Source of the DNA: an uncultured Pelagibacteraceae bacterium
GTDB lineage: Bacteria; Pseudomonadota; Alphaproteobacteria; Pelagibacterales; Pelagibacteraceae
Assembly: GCA_902538445.1 (NCBI GenBank)
Contig: CACBFE010000006.1
Span: forward strand, 1 to 54,446
DNA: 54,446 nucleotides
Direction: 5' to 3'
The notes below the pieces were generated by a model. It worked only from the letters and a program-made list of their open reading frames with translations, was not told where the DNA came from and made no database searches. Every line of letters begins with the position of its first letter. The first letter of the stretch is position 1. The translations under genes were made by a program, and so were the position numbers. This document shows positions 28,725-37,189 of the stretch, one piece after another.

Positions 28725-29720
28725 TTAAAGTTAACATTATCAAAAAATATTCTAGCGTGGTATGATAATAGCAAACGGAATTTGCCTTGGCGTGTTAGCA
28801 AAAATTCACCAAAAAAGCTTTATTACAGACTTTTAAGTGAATTTATGTTGCAACAAACACAAGTAAAAACAGTTATTCCTTATTTTAGGAAATTTATAAA
28901 ACAATATAAGTCCCTTGAGTCTCTTTCTAAAGTTAGCGAAAGTCAAATTCTTAAATTATGGGAAGGGTTAGGCTATTATAGCAGAGCTAGAAACTTATTG
29001 GCAACTACGAGATTATTAGTCAAAAAGTATGATTCTAAGCTTCCAAATAATTTACAGGAAATAAAAAAATTACCAGGAGTTGGAAATTATACAGCTAACG
29101 CTCTTTTAGGTTTCATTTATAATAAACCTACATTGGCTATCGATGGAAATGTAAAGAGAGTATTTGCGAGGTATCTAAATAAGTTAGAGTCGAAGATAAA
29201 TTTTGAAAAATTAATTTCTTTAAATAAAAAAAATCTTTTTGCTACAAATAGAAATTCTGATTTAATCGAGGCATTAATGGAATTTGGCGCATTAATTTGT
29301 AAGCCAAAAGACCCAAAATGTAGCCAATGTTGTTTGAATAAAAGTTGTAGGTATTTAAAATCACCAAAAAAAATTAATACGGAGAAAAGAAAAAAAGTAA
29401 AGATTATGGATTTTAATATTTTTTGTTATTTAAACAAAAGAAAACAAATAGCTTTAACAAAAAAAAATGAGATAAGTTTTCTTAAAAATTTCAATTTACC
29501 ATTAATAAAAAAAGTAAATAACAATTCTGTAAGTAAAGATTGGAGATTTTTGAAAAATTATAAAAACTCTATTTCGAATTTAAATCTTAATATTAATTTA
29601 TATTATAAGTTCTCAAATAAAATTCCCAAATCATATAATTGGTATTCTTTAAATAGCAATAAAGAGTTAATACCTAGTTTTACTAAAAAAATATTTAGTC
29701 AAGTTTCAACTTTATTCTAA
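28719..29720 (+). CDS. mutY: A/G-specific adenine DNA glycosylase
   Basis: Removes adenine mispaired with 8-oxoguanine. The N-terminal block is ILAWYDNSKRNLPWR, followed by the HhH-GPD fold with LPGVGNYTANALL and catalytic Asp in AIDGNVKRV. The [4Fe-4S] loop has spacing C-x6-C-x2-C-x5-C. The C-terminal MutT-like domain is weakly conserved. I choose the ATG at 28719; an upstream in-frame TTG at 28683 would add 12 residues unlike the family. At 333 residues it is near normal length. The stop overlaps the next start (TAATG). Confidence 0.94.
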   Translation: MHLKLTLSKNILAWYDNSKRNLPWRVSKNSPKKLYYRLLSEFMLQQTQVKTVIPYFRKFIKQYKSLESLSKVSESQILKLWEGLGYYSRARNLLATTRLLVKKYDSKLPNNLQEIKKLPGVGNYTANALLGFIYNKPTLAIDGNVKRVFARYLNKLESKINFEKLISLNKKNLFATNRNSDLIEALMEFGALICKPKDPKCSQCCLNKSCRYLKSPKKINTEKRKKVKIMDFNIFCYLNKRKQIALTKKNEISFLKNFNLPLIKKVNNNSVSKDWRFLKNYKNSISNLNLNINLYYKFSNKIPKSYNWYSLNSNKELIPSFTKKIFSQVSTLF

Positions 29721-30853
29721 TGAAAAAGAAAATTGCAATAATTGGTGCAGGTATTGCCGGATTAACTCTCGCAAACCTTATAAAAAAATTTTCTGATCAT
29801 GAATTTATGGTTTATGAAAGAGAGGAAAGTTTATCCCTGGAAGAAGGTTATGGTATTCAATTAGCAACTAACAGTATTAAAATTTTAAATCAAATAGGTT
29901 TTGATAAAATTAATAATGAAAAAATTTTTCATCCGAAAACAATAGATTTTTATAACATACAAAACAAAAAAATATGTGATTTAAATTTATCTAAGTTTAA
30001 TAGTCCTGAAGCAAAATACACAACACTTCAACGATCTACTTTAATAGAATTTTTGAAAGAAGATATTTACACACAGCATTTAAGATTTGGAAAAAAAATA
30101 AAAGAAGTTTCTGAACTAAAAGACAAAGTTCTTATCAAATTTGATGACAATACAAATGATTTAGTAGATTTCGTTGTTGCTGCTGATGGAATATTTTCAA
30201 ACACAAGGTCATTTTTTGAAATAAAAAAAAATGAACCAAGATTTAAAAAAGCTATTGCAGCAAGAGTAATTTTAGACTCAAAATTTGAATTTGATATAAA
30301 TGAAGAAAATATAAGTTTAATGCTTGGAAGTAACAGTCATATTGTTCTTTATCCAATAAATAAAAAAAAAGAACTTAATATGATTTGTATAATGAGATGT
30401 AAAAAATATGAGCCTGATAATGTCAAACAGTTAGTTCAAGAAATAGTTTTAAAACAAAATCCAAAATTAAAAAATATATTTGAGAATGAAATAAAAACAT
30501 GGCCTTTATATTTTACTCCAAAAATTATGCCCTCTTCTAACAAAAAGGTATTTTATATTGGAGACGCCTTTAATGGGTTTTTGCCAACGCTCGCACAAGG
30601 TGCTGGACAATCTATAGAAAGTGCTTTTGAATTTTTTAATTTGTTGACAAAAGATATGCTCGATAAAGAAAATAATTATTTCAAAATTAGATCAAATAGG
30701 GCAAAAATCATTAGAAGTAGATCAAATTTTAATTTCTTCGTATTCCACTTTTCAAGCAAAATTATGCAAAATATAAGAAATCTATTTTTGAAGTTTTTGG
30801 TAAAACGAAGATTTTTTGTAAAAAGGTACTTAGGTAAAGTTTATAAGAATTAG
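29720..30853 (+). CDS. FAD-dependent aromatic-ring-type monooxygenase
   Basis: A 377-residue flavoprotein hydroxylase. The N-terminal FAD motif is IIGAGIAGLTLANLI, the mid-protein motif is VVAADGIFSNTR, and the third is YIGDAFNGFLPTLAQGAGQ with the GD dipeptide. This is the class A flavin monooxygenase pattern (UbiH/salicylate hydroxylase group). A ubiquinone-ring hydroxylase is possible given the respiratory context, but the substrate cannot be read from sequence. It overlaps mutY by 1 base and overlaps the convergent ccrM end by 4 bases. Confidence 0.85.
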   Translation: MKKKIAIIGAGIAGLTLANLIKKFSDHEFMVYEREESLSLEEGYGIQLATNSIKILNQIGFDKINNEKIFHPKTIDFYNIQNKKICDLNLSKFNSPEAKYTTLQRSTLIEFLKEDIYTQHLRFGKKIKEVSELKDKVLIKFDDNTNDLVDFVVAADGIFSNTRSFFEIKKNEPRFKKAIAARVILDSKFEFDINEENISLMLGSNSHIVLYPINKKKELNMICIMRCKKYEPDNVKQLVQEIVLKQNPKLKNIFENEIKTWPLYFTPKIMPSSNKKVFYIGDAFNGFLPTLAQGAGQSIESAFEFFNLLTKDMLDKENNYFKIRSNRAKIIRSRSNFNFFVFHFSSKIMQNIRNLFLKFLVKRRFFVKRYLGKVYKN

Positions 30854-31923
30854 GCCTCAGTTTCATTGACAAATTTTTTTCTTAAACTATCAATTACAAC
30901 AGTGGATCCATTAATATTACAATGCCAATAAGTCCAACCATTATAGCTTTCAGCACCCATAATTGTCGCCGCTACCTTATGAATAGACCCTTCTGATTTT
31001 TTATATTTTATACTTCCATCAGCCATAATTTTAGCACTAATCTTTTTCTTCGGATCAAATAGGGAAGTACCTGGCTTTAATATTCCAAGTTCTATAAGAG
31101 AACCAAAAGGTATTCTTGGTTTGGATTTATTATTTTCAATAGTATCTAAATAGTTTTCTTTTATAACTTTTGTTTTATTCACTCGTTCGCTTGCAGCTTT
31201 AAAATATTTTTTATCTCTTTCTATACCATAATACTTTCTACCTAATTTTTTAGCGACCACTGCTGTTGTTCCAGTGCCTAAAAAAGGATCAAAGATGGTA
31301 TCACCTTTTTTTGTGGTAGCTAAAATAATTCTATGTAAAAGAGCTTCTGGTTTTTGAGTAGAGTGAATTTTTTTTCCATTTTTCTTTAGCCTTTCTTTTC
31401 CGTTGCAAATAGGCAATTTCCAGTCTGATCTCATTTGTAAGTCGTCATTTAAGCATTTTAAAGACTGATAATTGAATGTGTATTTTGATTTCTTATTTTT
31501 TGAAGCCCAGATAAGAGTTTCATGTGCATTAGTAAATCGTGTACCCCTAAAATTTGGCATGGGATTATTTTTTCTCCAGATGACATCATTAAGCAGCCAA
31601 TAATTTAAATTTTGTAAATGATAACCTAGACGAAAAATATTATGATAAGATCCTATTACCCAAATACTTCCATTATCTTTTAGAATTCTTTTACACTCTT
31701 TAAGCCAAGCAATGCAGAATTCATCATAATGTTTGAAACTATTAAATTGATCCCACTTATCATTTACGCCAGCAACTTTGCTTGCATCGGGGCGAGTTAA
31801 TTTTTCACCAATCTGCATATTGTAAGGAGGGTCAGCAAAAACTAAATCGAATGATTTACTAGGAATTTTTTTTATTTCCTTTAAACAATCTCCATTTACG
31901 ATTTGATTTGAAAACTTTGACAT
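30850..31923 (-). CDS. ccrM: CcrM-type adenine DNA methyltransferase (GANTC)
   Basis: Beta-class N6-adenine methyltransferase of the cell-cycle-regulated CcrM type. The catalytic DPPY is at 31-34 (LVFADPPYNMQ), and the SAM motif is DPFLGTGTTAVVA. A C-terminal extension of about 90 residues (FGSLIELGILKPGTSLF to the end, with NGWTYWH) is characteristic of CcrM and related to DNA recognition. I start at the ATG at 31923 (357 residues, equal to family length); a TTG at 31935 is in frame but adds only four residues. Two GANTC sites lie next to the start. No cognate restriction endonuclease is present. Confidence 0.93.
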   Translation of the reverse strand: MSKFSNQIVNGDCLKEIKKIPSKSFDLVFADPPYNMQIGEKLTRPDASKVAGVNDKWDQFNSFKHYDEFCIAWLKECKRILKDNGSIWVIGSYHNIFRLGYHLQNLNYWLLNDVIWRKNNPMPNFRGTRFTNAHETLIWASKNKKSKYTFNYQSLKCLNDDLQMRSDWKLPICNGKERLKKNGKKIHSTQKPEALLHRIILATTKKGDTIFDPFLGTGTTAVVAKKLGRKYYGIERDKKYFKAASERVNKTKVIKENYLDTIENNKSKPRIPFGSLIELGILKPGTSLFDPKKKISAKIMADGSIKYKKSEGSIHKVAATIMGAESYNGWTYWHCNINGSTVVIDSLRKKFVNETEA

Positions 31924-31928
31924 TTTTA

Positions 31929-31982
31929 GATTCAACTCTAAATTGAATTAAGGGTCAAACCTTTTTGATGAAAAAATGAGTC
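31929..31982. promoter_or_regulatory. GANTC sites upstream of ccrM
   Basis: Two target sites for a CcrM-type methylase, GATTC at 31929-31933 and GAGTC at 31978-31982, lie in the 77-base gap between ccrM and rnhB. In Caulobacter, methylation of GANTC sites in the ccrM leader reduces its transcription. The same feedback is possible here but not demonstrated. At this base composition roughly one GANTC per 400 bases is expected by chance. Confidence 0.4.
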
Positions 31983-32000
31983 TTCTTGTGTTTGATATTT

Positions 32001-32573
32001 TTAGTTAGACAATATCTTGTGTACGGGTTTAAAACCTTTTCTGTGATGAGAGGTAATACCAAATTTTTTAAGACCTTTCAGATGAGCCTTAGTTCCATAA
32101 CCAAAGTTACTTTCCCAAGCATAATTAGAAAATTCATCTGCAAGCTTGATCATGAGTTTGTCCCTAAAAACTTTTGCAACAATTGAAGCTGCACTAATAA
32201 CTTTTATTTTTTCATCTCCGTTTATTATAGTCTTGTAATTTTTCAACCCACTCGGAGCAAAATTTCCATCTATCAATGTCAAATCTGGTTTCACAGTCAG
32301 CTGCTCTAAAGCTCTTTTCATCGAAAGTAACGATGCCTGTAAAATATTTAAATCTAAAATTTCTTTTACAGACGCTAAACCGATAGCATAATGTGAATGG
32401 GATTTAATATGTTCTGAAACTTCTAATCTTCTTTTAAAGCTTATTTTTTTGGAGTCTTTGAGAAGTTCAAGATTAATCCCGTCTTTTAATATAACAGCTG
32501 CTGAAACCACCGGACCAGCGAGACACCCTCTACCAACTTCATCAACCCCGGCAATAATTTTTCTTTTTTTCAA
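32001..32573 (-). CDS. rnhB: Ribonuclease HII
   Basis: Removes single ribonucleotides and hybrid RNA from DNA. Type 2 RNase H motifs are present: AGVDEVGRGCLAGPV with catalytic Asp and Glu, KDSKKIS, and TLIDGNFAPS with the third Asp. The 190-residue length is usual. The start is a TTG at 32573; no in-frame ATG precedes the conserved motif. It follows the uracil-DNA glycosylase gene by 5 bases, with ccrM 77 bases downstream on the same strand. Confidence 0.94.
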   Translation of the reverse strand: MKKRKIIAGVDEVGRGCLAGPVVSAAVILKDGINLELLKDSKKISFKRRLEVSEHIKSHSHYAIGLASVKEILDLNILQASLLSMKRALEQLTVKPDLTLIDGNFAPSGLKNYKTIINGDEKIKVISAASIVAKVFRDKLMIKLADEFSNYAWESNFGYGTKAHLKGLKKFGITSHHRKGFKPVHKILSN

Positions 32574-32578
32574 ATTAA

Positions 32579-33268
32579 TCAGATCTTTTTATCTCTTATT
32601 AATTTTAAGTCTATCCAGGCCATTTTTTTTTGAGCTGGTTGCCTCATTAAAAAAGCAGGATGAAATGTAATAATTACAGACGTTTTACAATTTCCGAATT
32701 TTTTTTCAATCCACTTACCTCTCATTTTAGATATTACAACTTCGCTCCCAATTAATGCATTCATGGCTGTACTTCCGAGTAATACTAAAATTTTTGGATT
32801 TATAATCTCTATATGTTTGGTTATAAAAGGTAAATATCTCTGAATTTCTTCATCTGTAGGTTTTCTATTTTCGGGTGGGCGGTAATTTATAATATTTGAT
32901 ATATATACTTTCCCTCTGTTTAAATTAATTGCTGAAAGCATTTTATCTAGTAAAACTCCAGCTCTACCTACGAAGGGCAAACCCTCTTCATCCTCATTTG
33001 CTCCTGGGGCTTCACCAATGAGCATTATTTTTGATTTTGGATTGCCATCACTAAAAACCATATTTTTGGCATTATCTTTGAGGCTACAGTTATTGATGTT
33101 CTGAATCGATTTTTTAAGTTTTTCTAAATTATTAACCTTATCTGCTGAGATTTCAAAATTATCTTTTATATACCTATTGATTGCCTTGTTATTGTAAATT
33201 AAATTAAAATTAATTAAATTGTAATATTTAATTAATTTAGCAGGTTTTAAATTGTTTTTTTTTATCAT
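32579..33268 (-). CDS. Family 4-like uracil-DNA glycosylase lacking Fe-S cysteines
   Basis: Base-excision repair enzyme for uracil in DNA. Family 4 motifs are clear: GEAPGANEDEEGLPFVGRAG from residue 85, YRPPENRKPT near 129-138, LVLLGSTA and the HPAFLMR loop at 203-209. The 229 residues are typical. Only Cys61 and Cys194 are present. The cysteines that ligate the [4Fe-4S] cluster in thermophile family 4 enzymes are missing, with Tyr129 and Tyr145 at two of the positions. It is divergent from the TPR gene with only 8 bases between start codons. Confidence 0.88.
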   Translation of the reverse strand: MIKKNNLKPAKLIKYYNLINFNLIYNNKAINRYIKDNFEISADKVNNLEKLKKSIQNINNCSLKDNAKNMVFSDGNPKSKIMLIGEAPGANEDEEGLPFVGRAGVLLDKMLSAINLNRGKVYISNIINYRPPENRKPTDEEIQRYLPFITKHIEIINPKILVLLGSTAMNALIGSEVVISKMRGKWIEKKFGNCKTSVIITFHPAFLMRQPAQKKMAWIDLKLIRDKKI

Positions 33269-33276
33269 CTATAAGT

Positions 33277-34971
33277 ATGAGAATATTTAATTTAAATTTT
33301 AAGATAATAGGTCAAATTTTATTTGTCATTATATTTTTGTCCACAACTTCTGCAAATTCTTTGGATAAGTTTAATAAGGCTGACCGTATATCAAACTATT
33401 TTTCAGGGATATTGTTGCTTAATAACAATCAATATGACGACTCTTTTAATTCTTTTAAAAAATTAAACGGACTTGAAATCAGCCATGAAAATTACTCAAA
33501 AAAATTCTTATACTCTTTGGTGAATTCAGGAAATTTAAAGGAAGCTTTCAACTATTCAAAAAAACTTGAGAGAAAAAAACTCGATATTTTCGAAAGTGAT
33601 TTAATAATGGGAATATATTACCTAAAAGAGTTAAATTTGGATTTAGCTCAAAAATATTTTCTTAAAGCTAAATCGAGAAATTCGAAATTTATTTTGAACA
33701 ATTATGTATCGAAGTCACTTTTCAATTGGTCGACCTTTGGTAACATAAATTTAAAACAGGCTACAATAGAAATAGAAAAATTAGATAAAAGATTTGAAAA
33801 TTTAAAAAAAATACAAAATGTTTTTTTAAATTGTTATTACAATAGTTATGATACTAATTATTTATTTGAAGAACTTACTTCAGACACAAAAATAGATTTT
33901 TCAAGATATAATTATTTTTACGCTTTATTCGTTTCTACTTCGGGCAAAAATGACAAAGCAAAAGAAATCGTTGAGTCTGCTTTAAAACTTTATCCAAGAA
34001 ACTTATTACTCAATCAATTAAAAATTGATTTAAATAAAAAAAATTATTCTCTAGATTTTAATTGCAAAAATATAGGACATGTAATATCTGAAATTTTGTA
34101 TATAACATCTAATGCATTATCATCACAATTTATTTATCCATTATCAAATTTTTACTTAAATTTGGCTAAATATCTTAATGAAGAATTTCATTCTTATGAT
34201 ACTTTACTCGCAGAAAACTTTTACAATACCGAAAATTTTAAAAAATCAAAAAATATTTATAATGATTTAAGTAAAAAAGGAAAAGCATTTCATTGGTATG
34301 CCTCAAAACAACTTTCAAGAATTTATATTCAAGATAATAATAAAGAGAAGGCCTTAAAACTTCTAAGTAACGCTTATAAGAATTTAATAAACAAAGATAT
34401 CTATGTAACATTCGATTATGCTGAATTTTTAAAAAATAACGAAAAATTTAAAGAATCAATTCCTTACTACACAAAAATATTAAATGAAGTTGAGAAAAGT
34501 CATCCATTATACGTTGAGGCAACTGACGGCAGAGGAGTCGCTTATGAAAGAATTGGTGAATGGGATAAAGCTGAAAAAGATTTGCTTTTGTCATTAGAAA
34601 TCGATCCGGATCAAGCTTACGTCATAAATTATTTAGCTTACTCTTGGATTGAAAAGGGTGTCAAAATCCAAAAATCATTAGAAATGTTAAAAAAAGCTAA
34701 TAAGTTAAGATCTAATGATCCCTACATAACAGACTCTTTAGGTTGGGCACTATTTAAACTTGAGAGATATAAAGAGTCCAAAGATTATCTTCAATTAGCT
34801 GTCAAACTTATGCCGGGTGATCCTATCGTGAACGATCATTATGGTGATGTTCTTTGGAAAAATGGTAAAGAAATTCAAGCAAGATATTATTGGAATTATG
34901 TTTTGAGTCTTGAAGAAACAGAAGATAAGCTTAAAAAATCTATAGAAGTTAAATTGATTAAGGGCATATAA
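33277..34971 (+). CDS. Exported tetratricopeptide-repeat protein
   Basis: A 564-residue protein with a signal peptide or anchor (hydrophobic about 10-27). Regularly spaced 34-residue TPR units are best seen at about 405-540, for example GRGVAYERIGEWDKAEKDLLLSLEIDPDQAY and GWALFKLERYKESKDYLQLAVKLMPGDP. TPRs bind partner proteins, so it probably scaffolds a periplasmic or envelope complex; the partner is unknown. Position directly before ispE is conserved in many alphaproteobacteria. The start lies 8 bases from the start of the divergent glycosylase gene. Confidence 0.85.
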   Translation: MRIFNLNFKIIGQILFVIIFLSTTSANSLDKFNKADRISNYFSGILLLNNNQYDDSFNSFKKLNGLEISHENYSKKFLYSLVNSGNLKEAFNYSKKLERKKLDIFESDLIMGIYYLKELNLDLAQKYFLKAKSRNSKFILNNYVSKSLFNWSTFGNINLKQATIEIEKLDKRFENLKKIQNVFLNCYYNSYDTNYLFEELTSDTKIDFSRYNYFYALFVSTSGKNDKAKEIVESALKLYPRNLLLNQLKIDLNKKNYSLDFNCKNIGHVISEILYITSNALSSQFIYPLSNFYLNLAKYLNEEFHSYDTLLAENFYNTENFKKSKNIYNDLSKKGKAFHWYASKQLSRIYIQDNNKEKALKLLSNAYKNLINKDIYVTFDYAEFLKNNEKFKESIPYYTKILNEVEKSHPLYVEATDGRGVAYERIGEWDKAEKDLLLSLEIDPDQAYVINYLAYSWIEKGVKIQKSLEMLKKANKLRSNDPYITDSLGWALFKLERYKESKDYLQLAVKLMPGDPIVNDHYGDVLWKNGKEIQARYYWNYVLSLEETEDKLKKSIEVKLIKGI

Positions 34972-34974
34972 TAT

Positions 34975-35811
34975 ATGGTTTTACGCTCGTATGCTAAAAT
35001 TAATTTAACTTTAAAAGTAAATTCAAAGCGACAAGATAAATTACATGAAATTCAATCTTTTTTTTGTCTAATCAGTTTAAAAGATAAGATAGTTTTAAAA
35101 AAAGTTAAACAACAAAGAGATAAAATTATTTTTAAAGGACCTTTTGCAAATTTTGTTAACAAGTCTAATAATTCAGTTATTAACCTCTTTAAAATACTTA
35201 GACGGCACAAATTAATTTCTGGTTATTATTCCGTTACTGTTTTTAAAAATATTCCAGTATTTGCCGGTTTAGGAGGAGGGACAGGAAATGCAGCTTCTAT
35301 TTTGAAATATTTTTTAAAAAAGAATATTAGCGGGGCGCTATTAAAAGAAGTTGAAACTAAAATTGGCACTGATTTTAAACTTTTCTTTCATAAACAAGGG
35401 TTTTTAAAAAACTTAGGATCTATAATAAATTTTCAAAAAAAACAAAAACTATTTTTTTTGCTAATTCAACCAAGGGTTAAATGCTCTACAAAAGAAATTT
35501 ATTTAAAGGTGAAAAATTATTCAAAAAAGAAGATACTAAAAAAAAACAAAATTAATACAAAACTTAAACTTTTAAATTATTTATCTAAAGACAATAACGA
35601 TTTACAATCAATTGTTGAAAAAAAATATCCTATTTTTAGCGAACTATTAGAGAATATTAAGAATGAAAAGGGTTGCTATTTTTCAAGAATTACAGGCTCT
35701 GGGTCAGTTTGTTACGGTTTATTTAAAGAACGAAATGACGCAAAAAAGGCCTTAAACAATTTAAAAGTTAAGTATCCTAAATTCTGGACATCACTGGCGA
35801 AGACTGTTTAA
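34975..35811 (+). CDS. ispE: 4-diphosphocytidyl-2-C-methyl-D-erythritol kinase
   Basis: GHMP kinase of the MEP pathway. The 278 residues begin with the family block SYAKINLTLKV, containing the catalytic Lys. The ATP-binding loop is FAGLGGGTGNAAS near residue 97, and the C-terminal motif is RITGSGSVCYGLF. It follows the TPR gene by 3 bases and precedes the tRNA-Gln gene. With ispH at 18 kb, two MEP steps are encoded in the window; both feed the quinone, heme and carotenoid tails made here. Confidence 0.94.
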   Translation: MVLRSYAKINLTLKVNSKRQDKLHEIQSFFCLISLKDKIVLKKVKQQRDKIIFKGPFANFVNKSNNSVINLFKILRRHKLISGYYSVTVFKNIPVFAGLGGGTGNAASILKYFLKKNISGALLKEVETKIGTDFKLFFHKQGFLKNLGSIINFQKKQKLFFLLIQPRVKCSTKEIYLKVKNYSKKKILKKNKINTKLKLLNYLSKDNNDLQSIVEKKYPIFSELLENIKNEKGCYFSRITGSGSVCYGLFKERNDAKKALNNLKVKYPKFWTSLAKTV

Positions 35812-35817
35812 TTGTTA

Positions 35818-35834
35818 TGATATATGATATATCA
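35818..35834. repeat. Perfect 8-bp inverted repeat before tRNA-Gln
   Basis: TGATATAT and ATATATCA flank a single G, giving a perfect 17-base inverted repeat in the 36-base gap between ispE and the tRNA gene. It is pure AT apart from the arm-end G/C pair and the central G, so it would be a weak RNA hairpin. It may instead overlap the tRNA promoter (two TATGAT elements occur at 35816-35821 and 35823-35828) or bind a protein. Confidence 0.45.
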
Positions 35835-35847
35835 AACTTCTTAACTT

Positions 35848-35921
35848 TGGGGCATAGCCAAGCGGTAAGGCAGCGGTTTTTGATACCGCCATCCTAGGTT
35901 CGAATCCTAGTGCCCCAGCCA
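35848..35921 (+). tRNA. tRNA-Gln (anticodon TTG), CCA encoded
   Basis: A full cloverleaf is visible. The acceptor stem TGGGGCA pairs with TGCCCCA; the D arm is GCC/GGC around AAGCGGTAA. The anticodon stem GCGGT/ACCGC encloses loop TTTTGAT with anticodon TTG, which reads CAA and, by wobble, CAG glutamine codons. The T arm is CTAGG/CCTAG with loop TTCGAAT. The discriminator G is followed by an encoded CCA. The CCA-adding enzyme gene starts 5 bases after the tRNA. Confidence 0.97.
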
Positions 35922-35926
35922 CTACT

Positions 35927-37189
35927 ATGTTAAATACAAGTTTCAATTTCTTAAATACGATCAAAAGAAAACTATTTCCATTCTATAATAATAAAGAGTT
36001 AAAATTTGTTTTTAATAAAATTCAGGAAGATTTTCCAAAAGAAACAGTGACAGCCAGATTTGTCGGAGGGTGTGTTAGAAAATATCTTACTAATGAAAAA
36101 ATTGATGATATCGACATAGCCACTATATTAAGCTCGGAAGAAATTAAAAATAAATTTAGAGACACAAATTTTAAAGTTGTTGAAACAGGAATTAAGCATG
36201 GAACAGTAACACTTTTATCTAAAAATTTTAAGCTCGAGTTAACAACCTTAAGAAAAGATACCGAGACTGACGGTCGACATGCTAAAGTAGAGTATATCAA
36301 TGATTGGCAACTCGACTCTGAAAGACGAGACTTTACTATAAATGCTATTTATCTTGATATAAATGGAAATATATTTGATCCTCAAATGGGAACAATCGAT
36401 TTAAAAAATAATGTTGTAAAGTTTATTGGCGACCCTCAAAAAAGAATTGAAGAAGATTATTTACGTATCATTCGATTTATTCGTTTTAAAATAATGTATG
36501 ATAATAAAGTCGAAACGACTACCAATAATGCAATAAAACAAAACCTAAACGGAATTAAAAAAATCTCTAAAGAGAGAATTTTAGTAGAACTATATAAAAT
36601 TTTAGATTTAAAAAATTTTATGAATTTAAATGAAAACATTTATTTAAGAGAGATATTTACACTTATTTTTCCCGAATTTGAAAATTTAGACCGCCTTAAA
36701 AGATTGGTAAAAATTTGTGATAATTCACAAATCACTAAAGAGCTCTTATTAGCTATTTTACTTATAGACGAAAAAAATAGCCATGAATATTTTATTCATA
36801 AGTATAATACATCTAATAATACTAAAGATTACTTAGATTTAGTTGCAAAAAATTTAGATCTTTTAAAAGAAAATAAAGATTTTTTAAGTAAAGATTTAGA
36901 AAAAAATATTTATCTTAATGGAAAGAAACTTTTAATAGATTTAAATATCTGTAAGTATGTGATTGATAAAAAATACAAAACTAAAGATTTTTCTGAAAAC
37001 TTAAAGAGAATACTTAAATCAAAAGTACATAAATTTAAGATAGATGGAAAATATCTAATGGATATTGGGATGGAACAAGGAGCTTTAATGGGTAAGGTTT
37101 TAAAAAAAATTGAAGAAGAATGGATTAAAAATAATTTTAAAATTACAAAGGATCAAATCAAAGAGATAGTTAAGTCAAATTCTAACTAG
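35927..37189 (+). CDS. cca: CCA tRNA nucleotidyltransferase / poly(A) polymerase family
   Basis: Class II nucleotidyltransferase of 420 residues. The N-terminal catalytic domain has RFVGGCVRKYL and the DIDIAT metal-binding dyad (DxD). The nucleotide-recognition segment is RRDFTINAIYLD, followed by the EDYLRIIRFIRFK block. The rest is the helical tRNA-binding body. It begins 5 bases after the tRNA-Gln gene and has no promoter of its own in that gap, so it is likely read from the tRNA or ispE transcript. It overlaps the convergent greA end by 4 bases. Confidence 0.93.
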   Translation: MLNTSFNFLNTIKRKLFPFYNNKELKFVFNKIQEDFPKETVTARFVGGCVRKYLTNEKIDDIDIATILSSEEIKNKFRDTNFKVVETGIKHGTVTLLSKNFKLELTTLRKDTETDGRHAKVEYINDWQLDSERRDFTINAIYLDINGNIFDPQMGTIDLKNNVVKFIGDPQKRIEEDYLRIIRFIRFKIMYDNKVETTTNNAIKQNLNGIKKISKERILVELYKILDLKNFMNLNENIYLREIFTLIFPEFENLDRLKRLVKICDNSQITKELLLAILLIDEKNSHEYFIHKYNTSNNTKDYLDLVAKNLDLLKENKDFLSKDLEKNIYLNGKKLLIDLNICKYVIDKKYKTKDFSENLKRILKSKVHKFKIDGKYLMDIGMEQGALMGKVLKKIEEEWIKNNFKITKDQIKEIVKSNSN

